NCBI GenBank assembly: GCA_910575775.1
Contig: CAJTEY010000010.1
Location: 62,001-126,000, forward strand
DNA from: Lachnospiraceae bacterium
GTDB taxonomy: Bacteria > Bacillota > Clostridia > Lachnospirales > Lachnospiraceae
Direction: 5' to 3'
Length of the DNA stretch: 64,000 bases
Shown here: positions 44,425 to 53,548 of the stretch, one piece after another
How the letters are laid out: each line of letters opens with the position of its first letter
Numbering within the stretch: the stretch's first letter is position 1
The notes under the pieces: model-generated
The model's database searches: none
Seen by the model: the letters and a program-made list of their open reading frames with translations, nothing else
What the model was told of the DNA's origin: nothing
Made by a program: the position numbers and the translations under genes

Positions 44425-44790
44425 ATGACAAAGTACGAAAAGGAAATATATAACATCATTACCGACTCCACAGGACATCTTACTGTGGAACAGATTTATC
44501 TGGAGCTTAAAAAGAAATGTCCGAAGGTTGTTCTGGCAACTGTTTACAATAATGTTAATAAGCTGTGGAAAGCCGGTCGGATTCGCAAAATATCTGTTGA
44601 AAATATGCAGGACAGATATGACCGGGTGATAAAGCATGACCATCTGATATGTCAGAAGTGCGGCAGATTAGCGGATATTTTGTTGGAAGATTTGACTGCT
44701 TCTCTGCGCGGACAGATGGGGGAGGAGTTTCTGTTTTATGATTTGAAGATTTTTTACATATGCCCGGATTGCAGAAAAAAGGATCTATAA
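44425..44790 (+). CDS. Fur-family regulator, probably PerR-like
   Basis: A 121-residue metalloregulator. The N-terminal winged helix reads HLTVEQIYLELKKKCPKVVLATVYNNVNKLWKAGRI. The C-terminal half holds HDHLICQKCGRLADI and YICPDCRK, two CxxC pairs for structural zinc. It lacks the extended His-rich region of Fur, so a peroxide sensor (PerR) or a related regulator is most likely. The start at 44425 is chosen over the TTG at 44404 because MTKYEKEIY is a typical N-terminus, although its ribosome binding site is weak. The operator palindrome upstream supports autoregulation. Confidence 0.85.
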   Translation: MTKYEKEIYNIITDSTGHLTVEQIYLELKKKCPKVVLATVYNNVNKLWKAGRIRKISVENMQDRYDRVIKHDHLICQKCGRLADILLEDLTASLRGQMGEEFLFYDLKIFYICPDCRKKDL

Positions 44791-44817
44791 AAATTTATAT
44801 ATAAAGAGGGGACAGCT

Positions 44818-46230
44818 ATGGGTATTTTAATGAGACCGAAAAAAGAGAACCTGTTATTGTCGATGTCGGAACTTGCGGAGGCGGATTATGGAAAAAAGTC
44901 TGCCGAGCTGGAACAGATGTACCGCCGCCTGCTTGCGGGGCGCGCCCGGTTTGAGGAAGTGATGGCGAACGTATTGGATTCTGTGATGCAGATCAGCTCT
45001 CTGGATCTTTCCCTGAATCACTATTCCGAGATTCTCCAGAAGGTGTCGGACAGTGTTTCGGACGCTACAGAATTGATCCACAACGCTTCTGACGAGGCGG
45101 ACTCTATTGCCAGAATGGTTTCTGCGCAGCATGAGGAGCTGACCAATACGATTATTGAGATTTCGGAGGAGTCCAATCTGGTCTATCAGCGCATTGATGA
45201 GAGCCAGCAGGAGCTGACCGCGACGAAGGGATTGTCCGACAGTACGATCAGCGCGTCAAAAGAGATGCAGCAGGACATGAACCAGCTCTCTAAGATTATC
45301 AGTCAGATGAATAATGTGATTGAAGGGATCAACGCCATTTCTTCACAGACAAACCTTCTCGCGCTGAATGCGTCCATTGAAGCGGCAAGAGCAGGGGAGG
45401 CCGGTAAGGGCTTTGCGGTTGTCGCTGATGAGATCCGTGAGCTGGCGGACGAGACGAAGAAACTGACTGCGAGTATGGGACGCTTTGTGGCGGACATCCA
45501 CAGCGCATCGGCAAAGAGTGTGGAGAGTGTTGATAATACCATTGAATCGCTGGAAACCGTTACGCAGAAAATCAGTCATGTGTGGGAGCTGAATGAGGAT
45601 AACAGGCAGCATGTAGAGAAGATTACCAATAATATCTCGTCCCTGGCAAGTCTCAGTGAAGAGATCAGCAGTTCGATTATTGAGTTGGAATCCCGCTCTT
45701 CGGATATCAATGCGCAGTGCGGCGTGCTGCATGAGGATACTGTGCATTTGAGGGAACACGGCAAAAGCATCGACAACGTTGCCAAGCCGCTGGAAGCGAT
45801 TGAATCGACACTGGATGAATCTGTCAAAATCATGGGTGCGATGGCAAAGGACGCTTTTTACAGACTGGAAGATCAGAAATTTGCGGGATATATCGACAAG
45901 GCAATCACCGCGCACAAAAACTGGCTGGCAAATCTGGAGCGGATTGTCAAAGAGCGGACGATCCTGCCTTTGCAGGTGAATGAAAGGAAGTGCGGATTCG
46001 GTCATTTTTATTATGCGGTCGAACCGGACAGACAGGAGATTATGAAGCTGTGGAAGGAGCTGGGCGAAAAGCATAAGAGGTTCCATGCATACGGCAAACA
46101 GGTAATTGACGCGCTGTTTGACGGGGATTACAGCAGGGCGGAGAATGTCTGCCGGGAGGCAAAGCAATACTCCGCCACACTGATCAGCGACCTCGAACAG
46201 ATTAAAAAAATGAGTCAGGGTCATGTATAA
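44818..46230 (+). CDS. soluble methyl-accepting chemotaxis protein with CZB domain
   Basis: A 470-residue receptor without membrane helices. Residues 60-330 are the MCP signalling coiled coil with the hairpin tip [42 protein letters not shown]. The C-terminal 120 residues form a CZB zinc-binding domain ([10 protein letters not shown], the CGFGHFYY cysteine motif, and [13 protein letters not shown]). CZB receptors sense zinc or reactive chlorine through the Cys-zinc switch. It follows the PerR-like regulator by 27 nt, which suggests a shared oxidant theme. No other chemotaxis genes are in the window. AGAGGGG precedes the ATG. Confidence 0.9.
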   Translation: MGILMRPKKENLLLSMSELAEADYGKKSAELEQMYRRLLAGRARFEEVMANVLDSVMQISSLDLSLNHYSEILQKVSDSVSDATELIHNASDEADSIARMVSAQHEELTNTIIEISEESNLVYQRIDESQQELTATKGLSDSTISASKEMQQDMNQLSKIISQMNNVIEGINAISSQTNLLALNASIEAARAGEAGKGFAVVADEIRELADETKKLTASMGRFVADIHSASAKSVESVDNTIESLETVTQKISHVWELNEDNRQHVEKITNNISSLASLSEEISSSIIELESRSSDINAQCGVLHEDTVHLREHGKSIDNVAKPLEAIESTLDESVKIMGAMAKDAFYRLEDQKFAGYIDKAITAHKNWLANLERIVKERTILPLQVNERKCGFGHFYYAVEPDRQEIMKLWKELGEKHKRFHAYGKQVIDALFDGDYSRAENVCREAKQYSATLISDLEQIKKMSQGHV

Positions 46231-47290
46231 AGGACGGCATAAAAAAGAATGTGCAATCATTGTCAGGATGCTTGCTTTGGCAAGTTGCAGCATTCTTTTT
46301 TTTGCGTGTGGGGATAAGCATGGGGATAACGGAACAGTCACAGGCATTCGTGCAGCTGAGGAGGAAGTAACCGGGCAGGAGCCGGAACCGTTGCAGGAGA
46401 CCGCGGAATCATCCGTGCAGGATCAAGATGTTGCGGATAGAGCTGAGGCATCACAGGAGATCGTAGATAGCGCGGAAGGAGACGTCACAGATGAGGAATC
46501 GGCAGACCTTGCGGAATACAATGAAGAAAAATTTTTTGAGTATGCGGAGAAGTGGGAGGTGAACCGGGCGGAGGCGGAAAGCTACTATCGGAGATTGTGT
46601 GACGACAACGTTTTTCGGCATCAGACAGCATGGCTGGTCTGGGTGGATGTTGAGGATCTGGATCAGAACGGACAGCCGGACATGGCGGTTATGGTAAAGG
46701 ACGATGAATACAGTAGCTATGGCGAGGGGTGTATTTACTTTTATATGAATGAGGACGAGCCATATTGTTTTCGGGATGAGGAATATCCGTTCCATTTTGG
46801 ATTTTATTTAATCCCCGGGGATTTTGACAATGACGGGAATACGGAGATTGCTTTCGAGTCGCCCGGCTCCGGAGTCGGCGGCGCGGGAGACTGGCATCCC
46901 AGAATTTTGAAGTATAAAAACCATATGATGGAGCCGATGGATTTTCCCGGTGACGATTATGATGGGAGGGGTATCCGTATTGAGATAACACAGGAGGAGA
47001 AATGGGATACTTACAGCGCCTATTGTGCATATCTGGATGACACGATCGTGTTTGAGGCGGAGAACATAGCCGACCCGGATGCGAGCCAGCCCTGTGGCGG
47101 CAATTCCAGAGGGTATTTCAATTTGCGGCGTAGCGAGTATGAGGGAAGGGATGCGCTGGAGGTGTCGGAATACCTTTATGGGGAAGGAGGGAGCGGGCAT
47201 GGATTGGGGTTTGCGAAATTTCTGATTGTGTGGGATGAGAATGGGGAGGGGGAGGTTGTTAAGTGGTGGGTGGAGCCGTTTGAAAACTAA
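46223..47290 (+). CDS. hypothetical lipoprotein with FG-GAP/EF-hand-like repeats
   Basis: A 355-residue secreted lipoprotein. The signal sequence ends in a lipobox-like LFFACGD. An acidic Glu/Asp/Ala-rich linker (residues 40-100) follows. The mature domain contains two calcium-loop-like segments, [19 protein letters not shown] and [16 protein letters not shown], as in FG-GAP/VCBS-type propellers. The function is unknown. The ATG overlaps the chemoreceptor stop (ATGTATAA) by 8 nt, so the two are likely co-translated. Confidence 0.7.
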   Translation: MYKGRHKKECAIIVRMLALASCSILFFACGDKHGDNGTVTGIRAAEEEVTGQEPEPLQETAESSVQDQDVADRAEASQEIVDSAEGDVTDEESADLAEYNEEKFFEYAEKWEVNRAEAESYYRRLCDDNVFRHQTAWLVWVDVEDLDQNGQPDMAVMVKDDEYSSYGEGCIYFYMNEDEPYCFRDEEYPFHFGFYLIPGDFDNDGNTEIAFESPGSGVGGAGDWHPRILKYKNHMMEPMDFPGDDYDGRGIRIEITQEEKWDTYSAYCAYLDDTIVFEAENIADPDASQPCGGNSRGYFNLRRSEYEGRDALEVSEYLYGEGGSGHGLGFAKFLIVWDENGEGEVVKWWVEPFEN

Positions 47291-47348
47291 AAACGGGTCA
47301 GTGATGGAAGCAGAGTTGAGGAAGGACGGATGAAACCATTGCGTTTGT

Positions 47349-48017
47349 CTACTCAAAAAACAGTAGCGCCGTCGCAGTAAACACTTCGCCCTCCACCTCA
47401 ATTTCCAGACTGCCGTTATACTTCTCCACCTTTTCCCGCACATTGCGAAGACCGATTCCGTGATGGCGGGCGTCGGCTTTGGTGGTGGGAAAAATTCCGA
47501 ACAGCTTTTTGGGCGGCACGCAGGGATTTTGTATTTTAATGATTAAAAATTGATGGATTCTGCGCAGCGTCACCTCTATACGGGGCGGCGTTTTTGCCTG
47601 CCTTATATAATGCTGACACGCCTCCATGGCATTGTCCAGTAAATTAAATAAAACGACGCACAAGTCGTCGGAAGTAATGTTACAGTCTTTTGGAAATTCC
47701 GCATTTACATCCATCTCAATTCCCTGCCTTTTCGCATCGAGGACGGTGTGGTTCAAAATGGCGTCCACAATGTCAACGCCGCTCCATGTGGTGTCGGACA
47801 GCTCGTTGATGGGTGCGCTGATGGAGTTGACGTACTCCGTAATTTCGGAGATTTCATGCTTCTTTGCAAGGTGATAGATCATCTGCAGGTGATGATTCAT
47901 GTCGTGGTATAGGCGTTCGTTTTTCTGGTATAAATCGGTGAGAAGGTGGTAATTTTCTTCCAACACCTGATTTTTCCGTTCCAGAAAGCGTATTTTGTAT
48001 TTTCGCGTCAGTGGCAT
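47349..48017 (-). CDS. GHKL sensor kinase domain protein lacking a membrane domain
   Basis: A 222-residue protein. It starts with a short coiled coil (LTRKYKIRFLERKNQVLEENYHLL) and continues with the phospho-His region RLYHDMNHHLQMIYHLAKK, an N-box (VLFNLLDNAMEACQHY) and HHGIGLRNVREKVEKYNG. Usual AgrC-type kinases are 400 residues or more with an N-terminal membrane sensor, which is absent here. GGAGG lies 6 nt before ATG 48017, so the short form looks deliberate. It may be a soluble kinase for the LytTR regulator 141 nt upstream, or a remnant. Confidence 0.8.
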   Translation of the reverse strand: MPLTRKYKIRFLERKNQVLEENYHLLTDLYQKNERLYHDMNHHLQMIYHLAKKHEISEITEYVNSISAPINELSDTTWSGVDIVDAILNHTVLDAKRQGIEMDVNAEFPKDCNITSDDLCVVLFNLLDNAMEACQHYIRQAKTPPRIEVTLRRIHQFLIIKIQNPCVPPKKLFGIFPTTKADARHHGIGLRNVREKVEKYNGSLEIEVEGEVFTATALLFFE

Positions 48018-48158
48018 AGTATCCTCCATGCTTGTCCTATAGAAAACTTTGGCCGTGAGATGCCTTTATAAGCTGCTTTTTTCTCTGAATAATTGTAAAT
48101 GGATGTGAAATCTGACGCGGGTGTGAGTAATCTTTATGGAGAATGCAAGACAGTGCTG

Positions 48159-48905
48159 TCAGATTTTGTCCTGCCAATATTTATTCAGTCGCTTTTTTAA
48201 TTCCGGCAGGCGGCTCTGGGAAACAGGCAGACGTGTCTGATCCGTCAGAATACAGTCGGTGTGGGAAATTCCTGTCATATGCCGCAGATTCACAATATAT
48301 CCCCGCTCAATAAAATAGAATTCTTCGGAGCGCAGTTCGTCAAATACTTCCGCCAGTGTTTTGCGCACGCGCCTGTTCTGGTCGGTGCCGATCTCCTCCT
48401 GCCGCCCGGATGCAGTAGTATGAAAGAGGGCGTTCTTGCCGTCTTTTTCAATATAGAGAATTTCCTTGTAAGGAATGCGTTCAAGGCGGTTCTGGCTGCT
48501 GATAATGTAGGAGTCTGTGTTCTGGATTTCCAGAAGGGAAACCGCGTCTTTCAGCGCGTGGGGCAGCCGCTCTTTCAACTGGTTTTTGGGAATATAGCGG
48601 AAAATATGAAGCTCATAAGCATCCACGGCATATTTATAGTGGGCGGTCACAAAAATCATCAGTGCGTCGGGCAGAAGCTCGTGAACCTGCTTTGCCAGCT
48701 CCATCCCGGAAAGCCCGGGCATCTCAATGTCGAGAAGCAGAAGGTCAAAACGTTTGCCGTCCTGAATGTCATAGAAGAGATCCTTTCCGTTCGTGTAAGT
48801 TGACAGAATGGAAAAGGTCTGCTGCTGCCTCATACAGCCCTCCGTTATTTCCTTGATTTCGTCTAAAAGAAGCGTCTCGTCGTCGCAGATTGCAATTTGC
48901 AGCAT
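48159..48905 (-). CDS. LytTR-family response regulator
   Basis: A 248-residue regulator. The receiver (ICDDETLLLDEI, phospho-Asp in DLLLLDIEMPGLSGMELA, Lys replaced by the sequence FRYIPKNQ) is followed by a LytTR DNA-binding domain (EILYIEKDGKNALFHTT, FYFIERGYIVNLRHMTG). It pairs with the GHKL kinase downstream on the same strand. The start at 48905 (MLQIAICDDE) is chosen, with AAAGGA about 12 nt upstream. The targets are unknown. Confidence 0.87.
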   Translation of the reverse strand: MLQIAICDDETLLLDEIKEITEGCMRQQQTFSILSTYTNGKDLFYDIQDGKRFDLLLLDIEMPGLSGMELAKQVHELLPDALMIFVTAHYKYAVDAYELHIFRYIPKNQLKERLPHALKDAVSLLEIQNTDSYIISSQNRLERIPYKEILYIEKDGKNALFHTTASGRQEEIGTDQNRRVRKTLAEVFDELRSEEFYFIERGYIVNLRHMTGISHTDCILTDQTRLPVSQSRLPELKKRLNKYWQDKI

Positions 48906-48924
48906 AATTATTTGGATTCCTTTA

Positions 48925-49227
48925 TCAAATATATTCAAAAATACTTTGAATTGCATCCGATACATTAATCATTTCGGAAAATGGTAGTCTGTCTGTTTTT
49001 TTATAACCACGGACAGATAAATCTAACAATGCGAGCTTTTCGCAATGAATATATCCTTCTGTATTTTCTGTAGACATCCATACATGGAGAGGTCCGGATC
49101 TGGCATTGGTGATAATTGGACATCCTATTATTTCACCACTGGTATTAAAAAAATCTTTACTGGCAACTAATACAGGATGTTTGATTTTTTCTACTTTTAG
49201 AATATCACCTTGATGTAAATGTTCCAT
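48925..49227 (-). CDS. mazF: MazF/PemK-family toxin
   Basis: A roughly 100-residue toxin, predicted to be a sequence-specific mRNA endoribonuclease. It has the MazF/PemK layout: HQGDILKVEKIKHPVLVASKDFFN, then IIGCPIITNARSG and CEKLALLDLSVRGYKKTDRLP near the middle, and a helical C-terminus (ISDAIQSIFEYI-like). Its ATG at 49227 overlaps the antitoxin stop (TAATG), with AGAGG upstream; a GTG at 49233 is an alternative. The stop lies 19 nt before the LytTR gene start. Intact in all visible respects. Confidence 0.78.
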   Translation of the reverse strand: MEHLHQGDILKVEKIKHPVLVASKDFFNTSGEIIGCPIITNARSGPLHVWMSTENTEGYIHCEKLALLDLSVRGYKKTDRLPFSEMINVSDAIQSIFEYI

Positions 49228-49469
49228 TACCACACCTCTCTTCCGACAGGTTCACCCCAATCATATTCGCCATCGAGCATTAGTTTTCCATCAAATTCTG
49301 CAGCCCTTTCTTCCAATGTTTTATGCCGAAAAGGCTTCGCTAAAGTAATGACGCCGTTTGATACTGTAACATCTAAAAATTCGTTTAATGTTATTCCGGC
49401 ACTTTTCAGTATTTCTTTTGGCAGTCTGATTCCTTGACTATTTCCCCATTCTTTTACCTGTGTCTGCAT
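49227..49469 (-). CDS. mazE: MazE/AbrB-type antitoxin
   Basis: An 80-residue antitoxin. The first 50 residues are a swapped-hairpin AbrB/MazE DNA-binding domain (VKEWGNSQGIRLPKEILKSAGI, LDVTVSNGVITLAKP). The acidic C-terminus (ERAAEFDGKLMLDGEYDWGEPVGREVW) would wrap around and block the toxin. GGAGG precedes the ATG. The complex probably represses its own promoter at the palindromes just upstream. Confidence 0.87.
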   Translation of the reverse strand: MQTQVKEWGNSQGIRLPKEILKSAGITLNEFLDVTVSNGVITLAKPFRHKTLEERAAEFDGKLMLDGEYDWGEPVGREVW

Positions 49470-49489
49470 GAAAAACCTCCTTACAATTT

Positions 49490-49529
49490 AGTATATACTT
49501 AGTATATACTATGTAAGAAAAAATAACAA
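49490..49529 (-). promoter_or_regulatory. mazEF promoter and twin-palindrome operator
   Basis: On the minus strand TTGTTA (49524-49529) and TATACT (49501-49506) are 17 nt apart. The palindrome AGTATATACT occurs twice (49490-49499 and 49501-49510), one base apart. One copy covers the -10 box and the other the likely start site. This is the expected place for MazE or MazEF binding. Confidence 0.75.
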
Positions 49530-49767
49530 TCTATATTTGTCTAAAGTAACAGCAGATGGCATTTAAACATTTTTAGTATAGATAATCTACCCGGCATATG
49601 CAACGATAATTAAAGGACAAAAAGGGGGAATTGGAGGACATATAAAATGAGCGCGTTACTTTTGTGATATATTATGGTTGTAGCCAATCGCGGTACGCAG
49701 GGCAAAGCCCGTCAGCCCGGAAAGCAGGGAACTTTCCGGGCTTGTACTGCAAGAAAAGGAGTGTGTC
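49530..49767 (+). other. leader region of the ABC exporter genes
   Basis: This stretch contains a six-codon frame (ATG 49647 to TGA 49667) behind GGAGGA. It is followed by a hairpin GGGC-AAA-GCCC near 49700 and a perfect 11-bp stem AGCCCGGAAAG / CTTTCCGGGCT (49714-49742) with a 7-nt loop. The hairpin ends about 15 nt before the AAGGAG site of the ABC gene and has no T-run. A regulatory leader is possible but not proven. Confidence 0.45.
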
Positions 49768-51567
49768 ATGAAAGAAGGCTTTTTATATCGGACATTTTCA
49801 TCCTGTAGTTTCGCGCTGAAAACCGGGTGGAGAATCAGCAAAAAACGAGTGATTCTGGAATTTTTACACTGGGCGTTTATGTATGTGGACTGGCTTCTGG
49901 TTTCCTGTGTCCTAATCCGCTTTATTTTGGATATGGCGATGAAACGGACTTCTTTTGAAAAAATGATGGTGTATGTCTGGAGTGTCGTGCTATTGGAAGC
50001 ATTTTTAAAAATATACAGCCGGTATTTTGAATCGTATGTGAAGCCGGTCACGGACGTGAAGCTGTACGACGGCATCAACCGCATGTTGTATGACAAGGCG
50101 TGTCAGGTGGATATGCGCTGCTTTGAGGACAGCGAGTTCTACAATGAGTATATGATGGCGGTCAGTCAGGCGCACACGAAGCTGCCTGAAACGCTGGAGG
50201 GGGTCTGCCAGATTCTGGCGAGATTTGTCGCGATGATCTGCGGCATGGTCATTATCTATCAGATTGACCGTCTGGCGGCGCTGTTTATTATCTTTCCGAT
50301 TCTCGGCAATTTTGTGTTTTATGGTGTGTTAAACAGCCGGATTTTTCGTATGGAGCGGGAAAATATCGTATTCCAGAGAATGGCGGACTATGTGAACCGC
50401 ACGGTGCATCTGGGAGAATATGCGAAAGAGATACGGATGACCAATGTATTCCGGCTGCTGAAAAAGCAGTATGACAAAGCGGTTGCCGCAATCCGCAAGG
50501 TGATTGGGAATTATTCTCTGGGAAATATGATCCTGTTCTGGCTGTTCCAGTATTTTACCTTTACTTTACTGCAGGAGGGGGCGGTGCTCTACGCTGGCTA
50601 CCGGGTGTTAGTAAGCGGTACGATGGTGTTTGCGCAGATGGCGGTGATCCAGACGACCATGAACTCCAACACATGGACGCTGATCGGGTTTGCGGATTCG
50701 GTGATGGCGATTGTCAAGAACGGCTTGTATCTGGAGCAGACGAGACATTTTCTGCAGTACGAGCCTGCGATCCCGGAAGATCAGGAAGGGCTTTTGCCGG
50801 AACTTCCGATATGCAGCGTGGAATTTGAGCATGTGTCTTTTGGATATAAAGAGGGGGACTGGGTTCTCAGGGACATTCACTTTAAGATCGAGGGCAGTCA
50901 GAGCGTGGCGCTGGCGGGGTACAACGGCGCCGGGAAAAGCACGCTGATGAAACTGCTGATGCGGCTCTACGACCCAAGCGAGGGTCGGATTCTGGTGAAC
51001 GGCATTGATATCCGGGAATATCAGGTAAAGGCGTACCGGGACTTGTTTGCCACGGCGTTTCAGAACGGAAAAATTTTTGCCAATACCATTGAAGAAAATA
51101 TTCTGATGGGACAGCACACGGATGAAACCCGGGACAGAGAAAAGGTGGAGCGGGCGTTAAAATTGGCGGATATGTATGAGGAAGTGGAGAGTCAGCCCTT
51201 GCGTGAAAAGACGGTTCTCACCCGCGAGTTTTCCAAGGAGGGCGTGGTATTTTCCGGCGGGCAGAACCAGAAGATACTGGCGGCGAGGGCTTTTGCGAAG
51301 GACAGCCCGATCGCGGTGTTTGACGAGCCCAGCAGCGCCCTTGACCCGATAGCGGAGTATCATCTATTTGAGAACATCAGAGAGTACGGGAAGGACAGGA
51401 TCTTGTTCTTTATTTCCCACAGGCTGTCTTCCGTGCGGGACGCGGATGTGGTTTTTTACTTAAAAAACGGAAGGATTCAGGAAAGAGGGTCGCACGGCGA
51501 TTTGATGAGCCGGGATGGGGAGTACGCTTCGCTGTATCGGCTGCAGGCGGAGAACTATTTGACATGA
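49768..51567 (+). CDS. ABC exporter subunit, fused permease-ATPase (half 1)
   Basis: A 599-residue half-transporter. The first 330 residues contain six membrane helices. The ATPase has Walker A GYNGAGKST, a Q-loop FQNGKI, signature FSGGQNQK (unusual first residue compared with LSGGQ), Walker B IAVFDEPSSALD with catalytic Glu, and switch His in FISHRLSSVRDAD. It likely pairs with the next gene, 19 nt downstream, as a heterodimeric exporter of peptide or drug. AAGGAG precedes the ATG. The substrate is unknown; no bacteriocin gene is adjacent. Confidence 0.88.
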   Translation: MKEGFLYRTFSSCSFALKTGWRISKKRVILEFLHWAFMYVDWLLVSCVLIRFILDMAMKRTSFEKMMVYVWSVVLLEAFLKIYSRYFESYVKPVTDVKLYDGINRMLYDKACQVDMRCFEDSEFYNEYMMAVSQAHTKLPETLEGVCQILARFVAMICGMVIIYQIDRLAALFIIFPILGNFVFYGVLNSRIFRMERENIVFQRMADYVNRTVHLGEYAKEIRMTNVFRLLKKQYDKAVAAIRKVIGNYSLGNMILFWLFQYFTFTLLQEGAVLYAGYRVLVSGTMVFAQMAVIQTTMNSNTWTLIGFADSVMAIVKNGLYLEQTRHFLQYEPAIPEDQEGLLPELPICSVEFEHVSFGYKEGDWVLRDIHFKIEGSQSVALAGYNGAGKSTLMKLLMRLYDPSEGRILVNGIDIREYQVKAYRDLFATAFQNGKIFANTIEENILMGQHTDETRDREKVERALKLADMYEEVESQPLREKTVLTREFSKEGVVFSGGQNQKILAARAFAKDSPIAVFDEPSSALDPIAEYHLFENIREYGKDRILFFISHRLSSVRDADVVFYLKNGRIQERGSHGDLMSRDGEYASLYRLQAENYLT

Positions 51568-51586
51568 GAAAGGAATTGATATTGCA

Positions 51587-53407
51587 ATGAAAGAAATGCT
51601 TACATGGCGGCAAGTGATTGGGCAACAGTGGTTTTTGACAAAATTTTGTTTCAAACACGCGCCGGGATTTATGGCGTATCATCTGTTTGAGGCGGTTAAA
51701 CTGCAGATTTCGATCTTTTTTGAATTTACGTTTACCATGAATTATGTGCTGACTGTGGTGGAAGAGGGAGGGGACTTTCGGAAGATCCTTATGTGCATGG
51801 GCATACTGATGGGGGCGATCGCGGTGTCAACGGTGACTTTTGCCATCTGCAAACACTATGTGTTCCCACGGGGAAAACAGACGTTGTATCAGGCGCTGCG
51901 GATGGAGATTTATGAGAAGTCGAAAGAGATTGATTTGTCCTGTTATGACGATAAGGATTTCTACGAAAATTTTATCTTGGCGACGGAGGAGACGGATCGA
52001 TGTATAGACAGGTTTTTGGCTTTTGAAACGTCTATCATTGCGCGTTCGGTTGGATTTTTGTGTACGGTCATTTTTTGTGCATTCATCAATCCTGTGGCGC
52101 TGCTTATTCTAGCGGCGGTGCTTCCCTTTGAATGGTTCTGCGTTGTGCAGGAGAACAAAAAGATAGTGGCAGCCCGAATGGATCGGCTGCCCCATGAACA
52201 GCAGCGGGAGTACGGGAATCGGGTATTTTATCTGTCTGATTATGCTGGAGAACTTCGGCTGCATCCGCAGATGAAAGATGAATGCCGGTTAGAATACACA
52301 GAGGAAAACAGGAAAATAAAAGAGGTGAATAAAAAATATGGGAAATCACTGTTTGTTTTCGGCGTGCTTCGGGAGAGCATTTTAGCACGTCTGCTCAAGG
52401 AAGGCGCAGTCTGGACGCTTCTCTTATATCAGATGCTTGTTTTGCGGGTTCTGTCCGGAGCGCAGCTTGTTATGAGCCGGGCGTGCATAGGGAGAACCAC
52501 AAACTATATAGAAATTGTGATTACCAGTTTTCGGACGGTGGCGGAAAACTCGGCTTACATTTACCGGATCCGGGAATTTCTGCAGATGGAGCCGACGATT
52601 GTATCGAGAGGGGAAAAGCCTGTGCCGGAAGGCAGCGGCGCTCTTTCGGTGGAGCATGTGGACTTTGGTTACTTGCCGGGAAAACAGGTGCTGCGTGACG
52701 TGGCGCTAACCGTTGAGCCGGGACAGAAAATCGCGCTGGTGGGTTACAACGGCTCCGGCAAGACCACGCTGGTGAAACTATTGCTGCGATTATATGACCC
52801 CGATAGCGGAAAAATATGTTATCATGGAAATGACATCCGGGATTATCAGGTGATGGCGTATCGGCGCAGTGTCGGTTCTGTCTTTCAGGATTTTAAAATA
52901 TATGCGGCAAGCCTTAAGGAAAATGTGCTGATGGATGTGGAAAACGGCAGTCGGGAGGAGAGTTACGGCGTGGAACAGGCGTTATATGACGCGCATTTTA
53001 CGCTGGAAGACAACAGGCTTTCCTACCAGATTGAGACGCCGCTCACGACGGAATTTGAGAAGGACGGGATCAATCTGTCGGGCGGGGAGGCGCAGAAGGT
53101 GGCGATTGCCCGCACGCTTTATCGGAAGCAGGACCTGATTATTATGGACGAGCCGAGCAGCGCCCTTGACCCGCTGGCGGAGTATCGGCTGAATCAGGAA
53201 TTAAATGAGATTGCGAAGGACAAGACGGTGATTTTCATATCCCACAGACTGTCCACCGTGCGGGATGCCGACTGTATTTATATGATGGAGAACGGGCGGA
53301 TTGTGGAGTCCGGCACGCACGAGCAGTTACTTTCCAAGGGTGGAAAATATGCGGCTATGTGGAAGATGCAAGCAGGGCTGTACGCGGATGTGTCCCGGTA
53401 TGCGTGA
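51587..53407 (+). CDS. ABC exporter subunit, fused permease-ATPase (half 2)
   Basis: A 606-residue half-transporter like its upstream neighbour. Six helices lie in residues 20-330, then Walker A GYNGSGKTT, Q-loop FQDFKI, signature LSGGEAQK, Walker B LIIMDEPSSALD and switch His in FISHRLSTVRDAD. Both halves have the catalytic Glu, so both nucleotide sites may be active. The membrane parts differ clearly between the two, consistent with a heterodimer. AAAGGAATTG is the probable binding site before the ATG. Confidence 0.88.
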   Translation: MKEMLTWRQVIGQQWFLTKFCFKHAPGFMAYHLFEAVKLQISIFFEFTFTMNYVLTVVEEGGDFRKILMCMGILMGAIAVSTVTFAICKHYVFPRGKQTLYQALRMEIYEKSKEIDLSCYDDKDFYENFILATEETDRCIDRFLAFETSIIARSVGFLCTVIFCAFINPVALLILAAVLPFEWFCVVQENKKIVAARMDRLPHEQQREYGNRVFYLSDYAGELRLHPQMKDECRLEYTEENRKIKEVNKKYGKSLFVFGVLRESILARLLKEGAVWTLLLYQMLVLRVLSGAQLVMSRACIGRTTNYIEIVITSFRTVAENSAYIYRIREFLQMEPTIVSRGEKPVPEGSGALSVEHVDFGYLPGKQVLRDVALTVEPGQKIALVGYNGSGKTTLVKLLLRLYDPDSGKICYHGNDIRDYQVMAYRRSVGSVFQDFKIYAASLKENVLMDVENGSREESYGVEQALYDAHFTLEDNRLSYQIETPLTTEFEKDGINLSGGEAQKVAIARTLYRKQDLIIMDEPSSALDPLAEYRLNQELNEIAKDKTVIFISHRLSTVRDADCIYMMENGRIVESGTHEQLLSKGGKYAAMWKMQAGLYADVSRYA

Positions 53408-53548
53408 GCGTTGTCAGGAAAAAATTCTATAAATGAAATGCAGACATTTTTCCCGGGATATCTGATGATGAAATTGAGGAAGTTAAAGGAGAGGTTTTTG
53501 CCCCCGATCAGGATATGTCATCAAGAAAAATGAGAAAGGATGTCTCAA

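Noticed and set aside
45343..46347. Minus-strand frame of about 330 codons opposite the chemoreceptor
   Set aside because: The opposite strand encodes a clear chemoreceptor with a CZB domain, and the antisense frame is His/Phe-rich without motifs.
53420..53548. Protein-like sequence (DIFPGISDDEIEEVKGEVFA) before the EcsC gene
   Set aside because: It has no start codon or ribosome binding site, and a stop lies just upstream. It may be a relic but is too short to assign.
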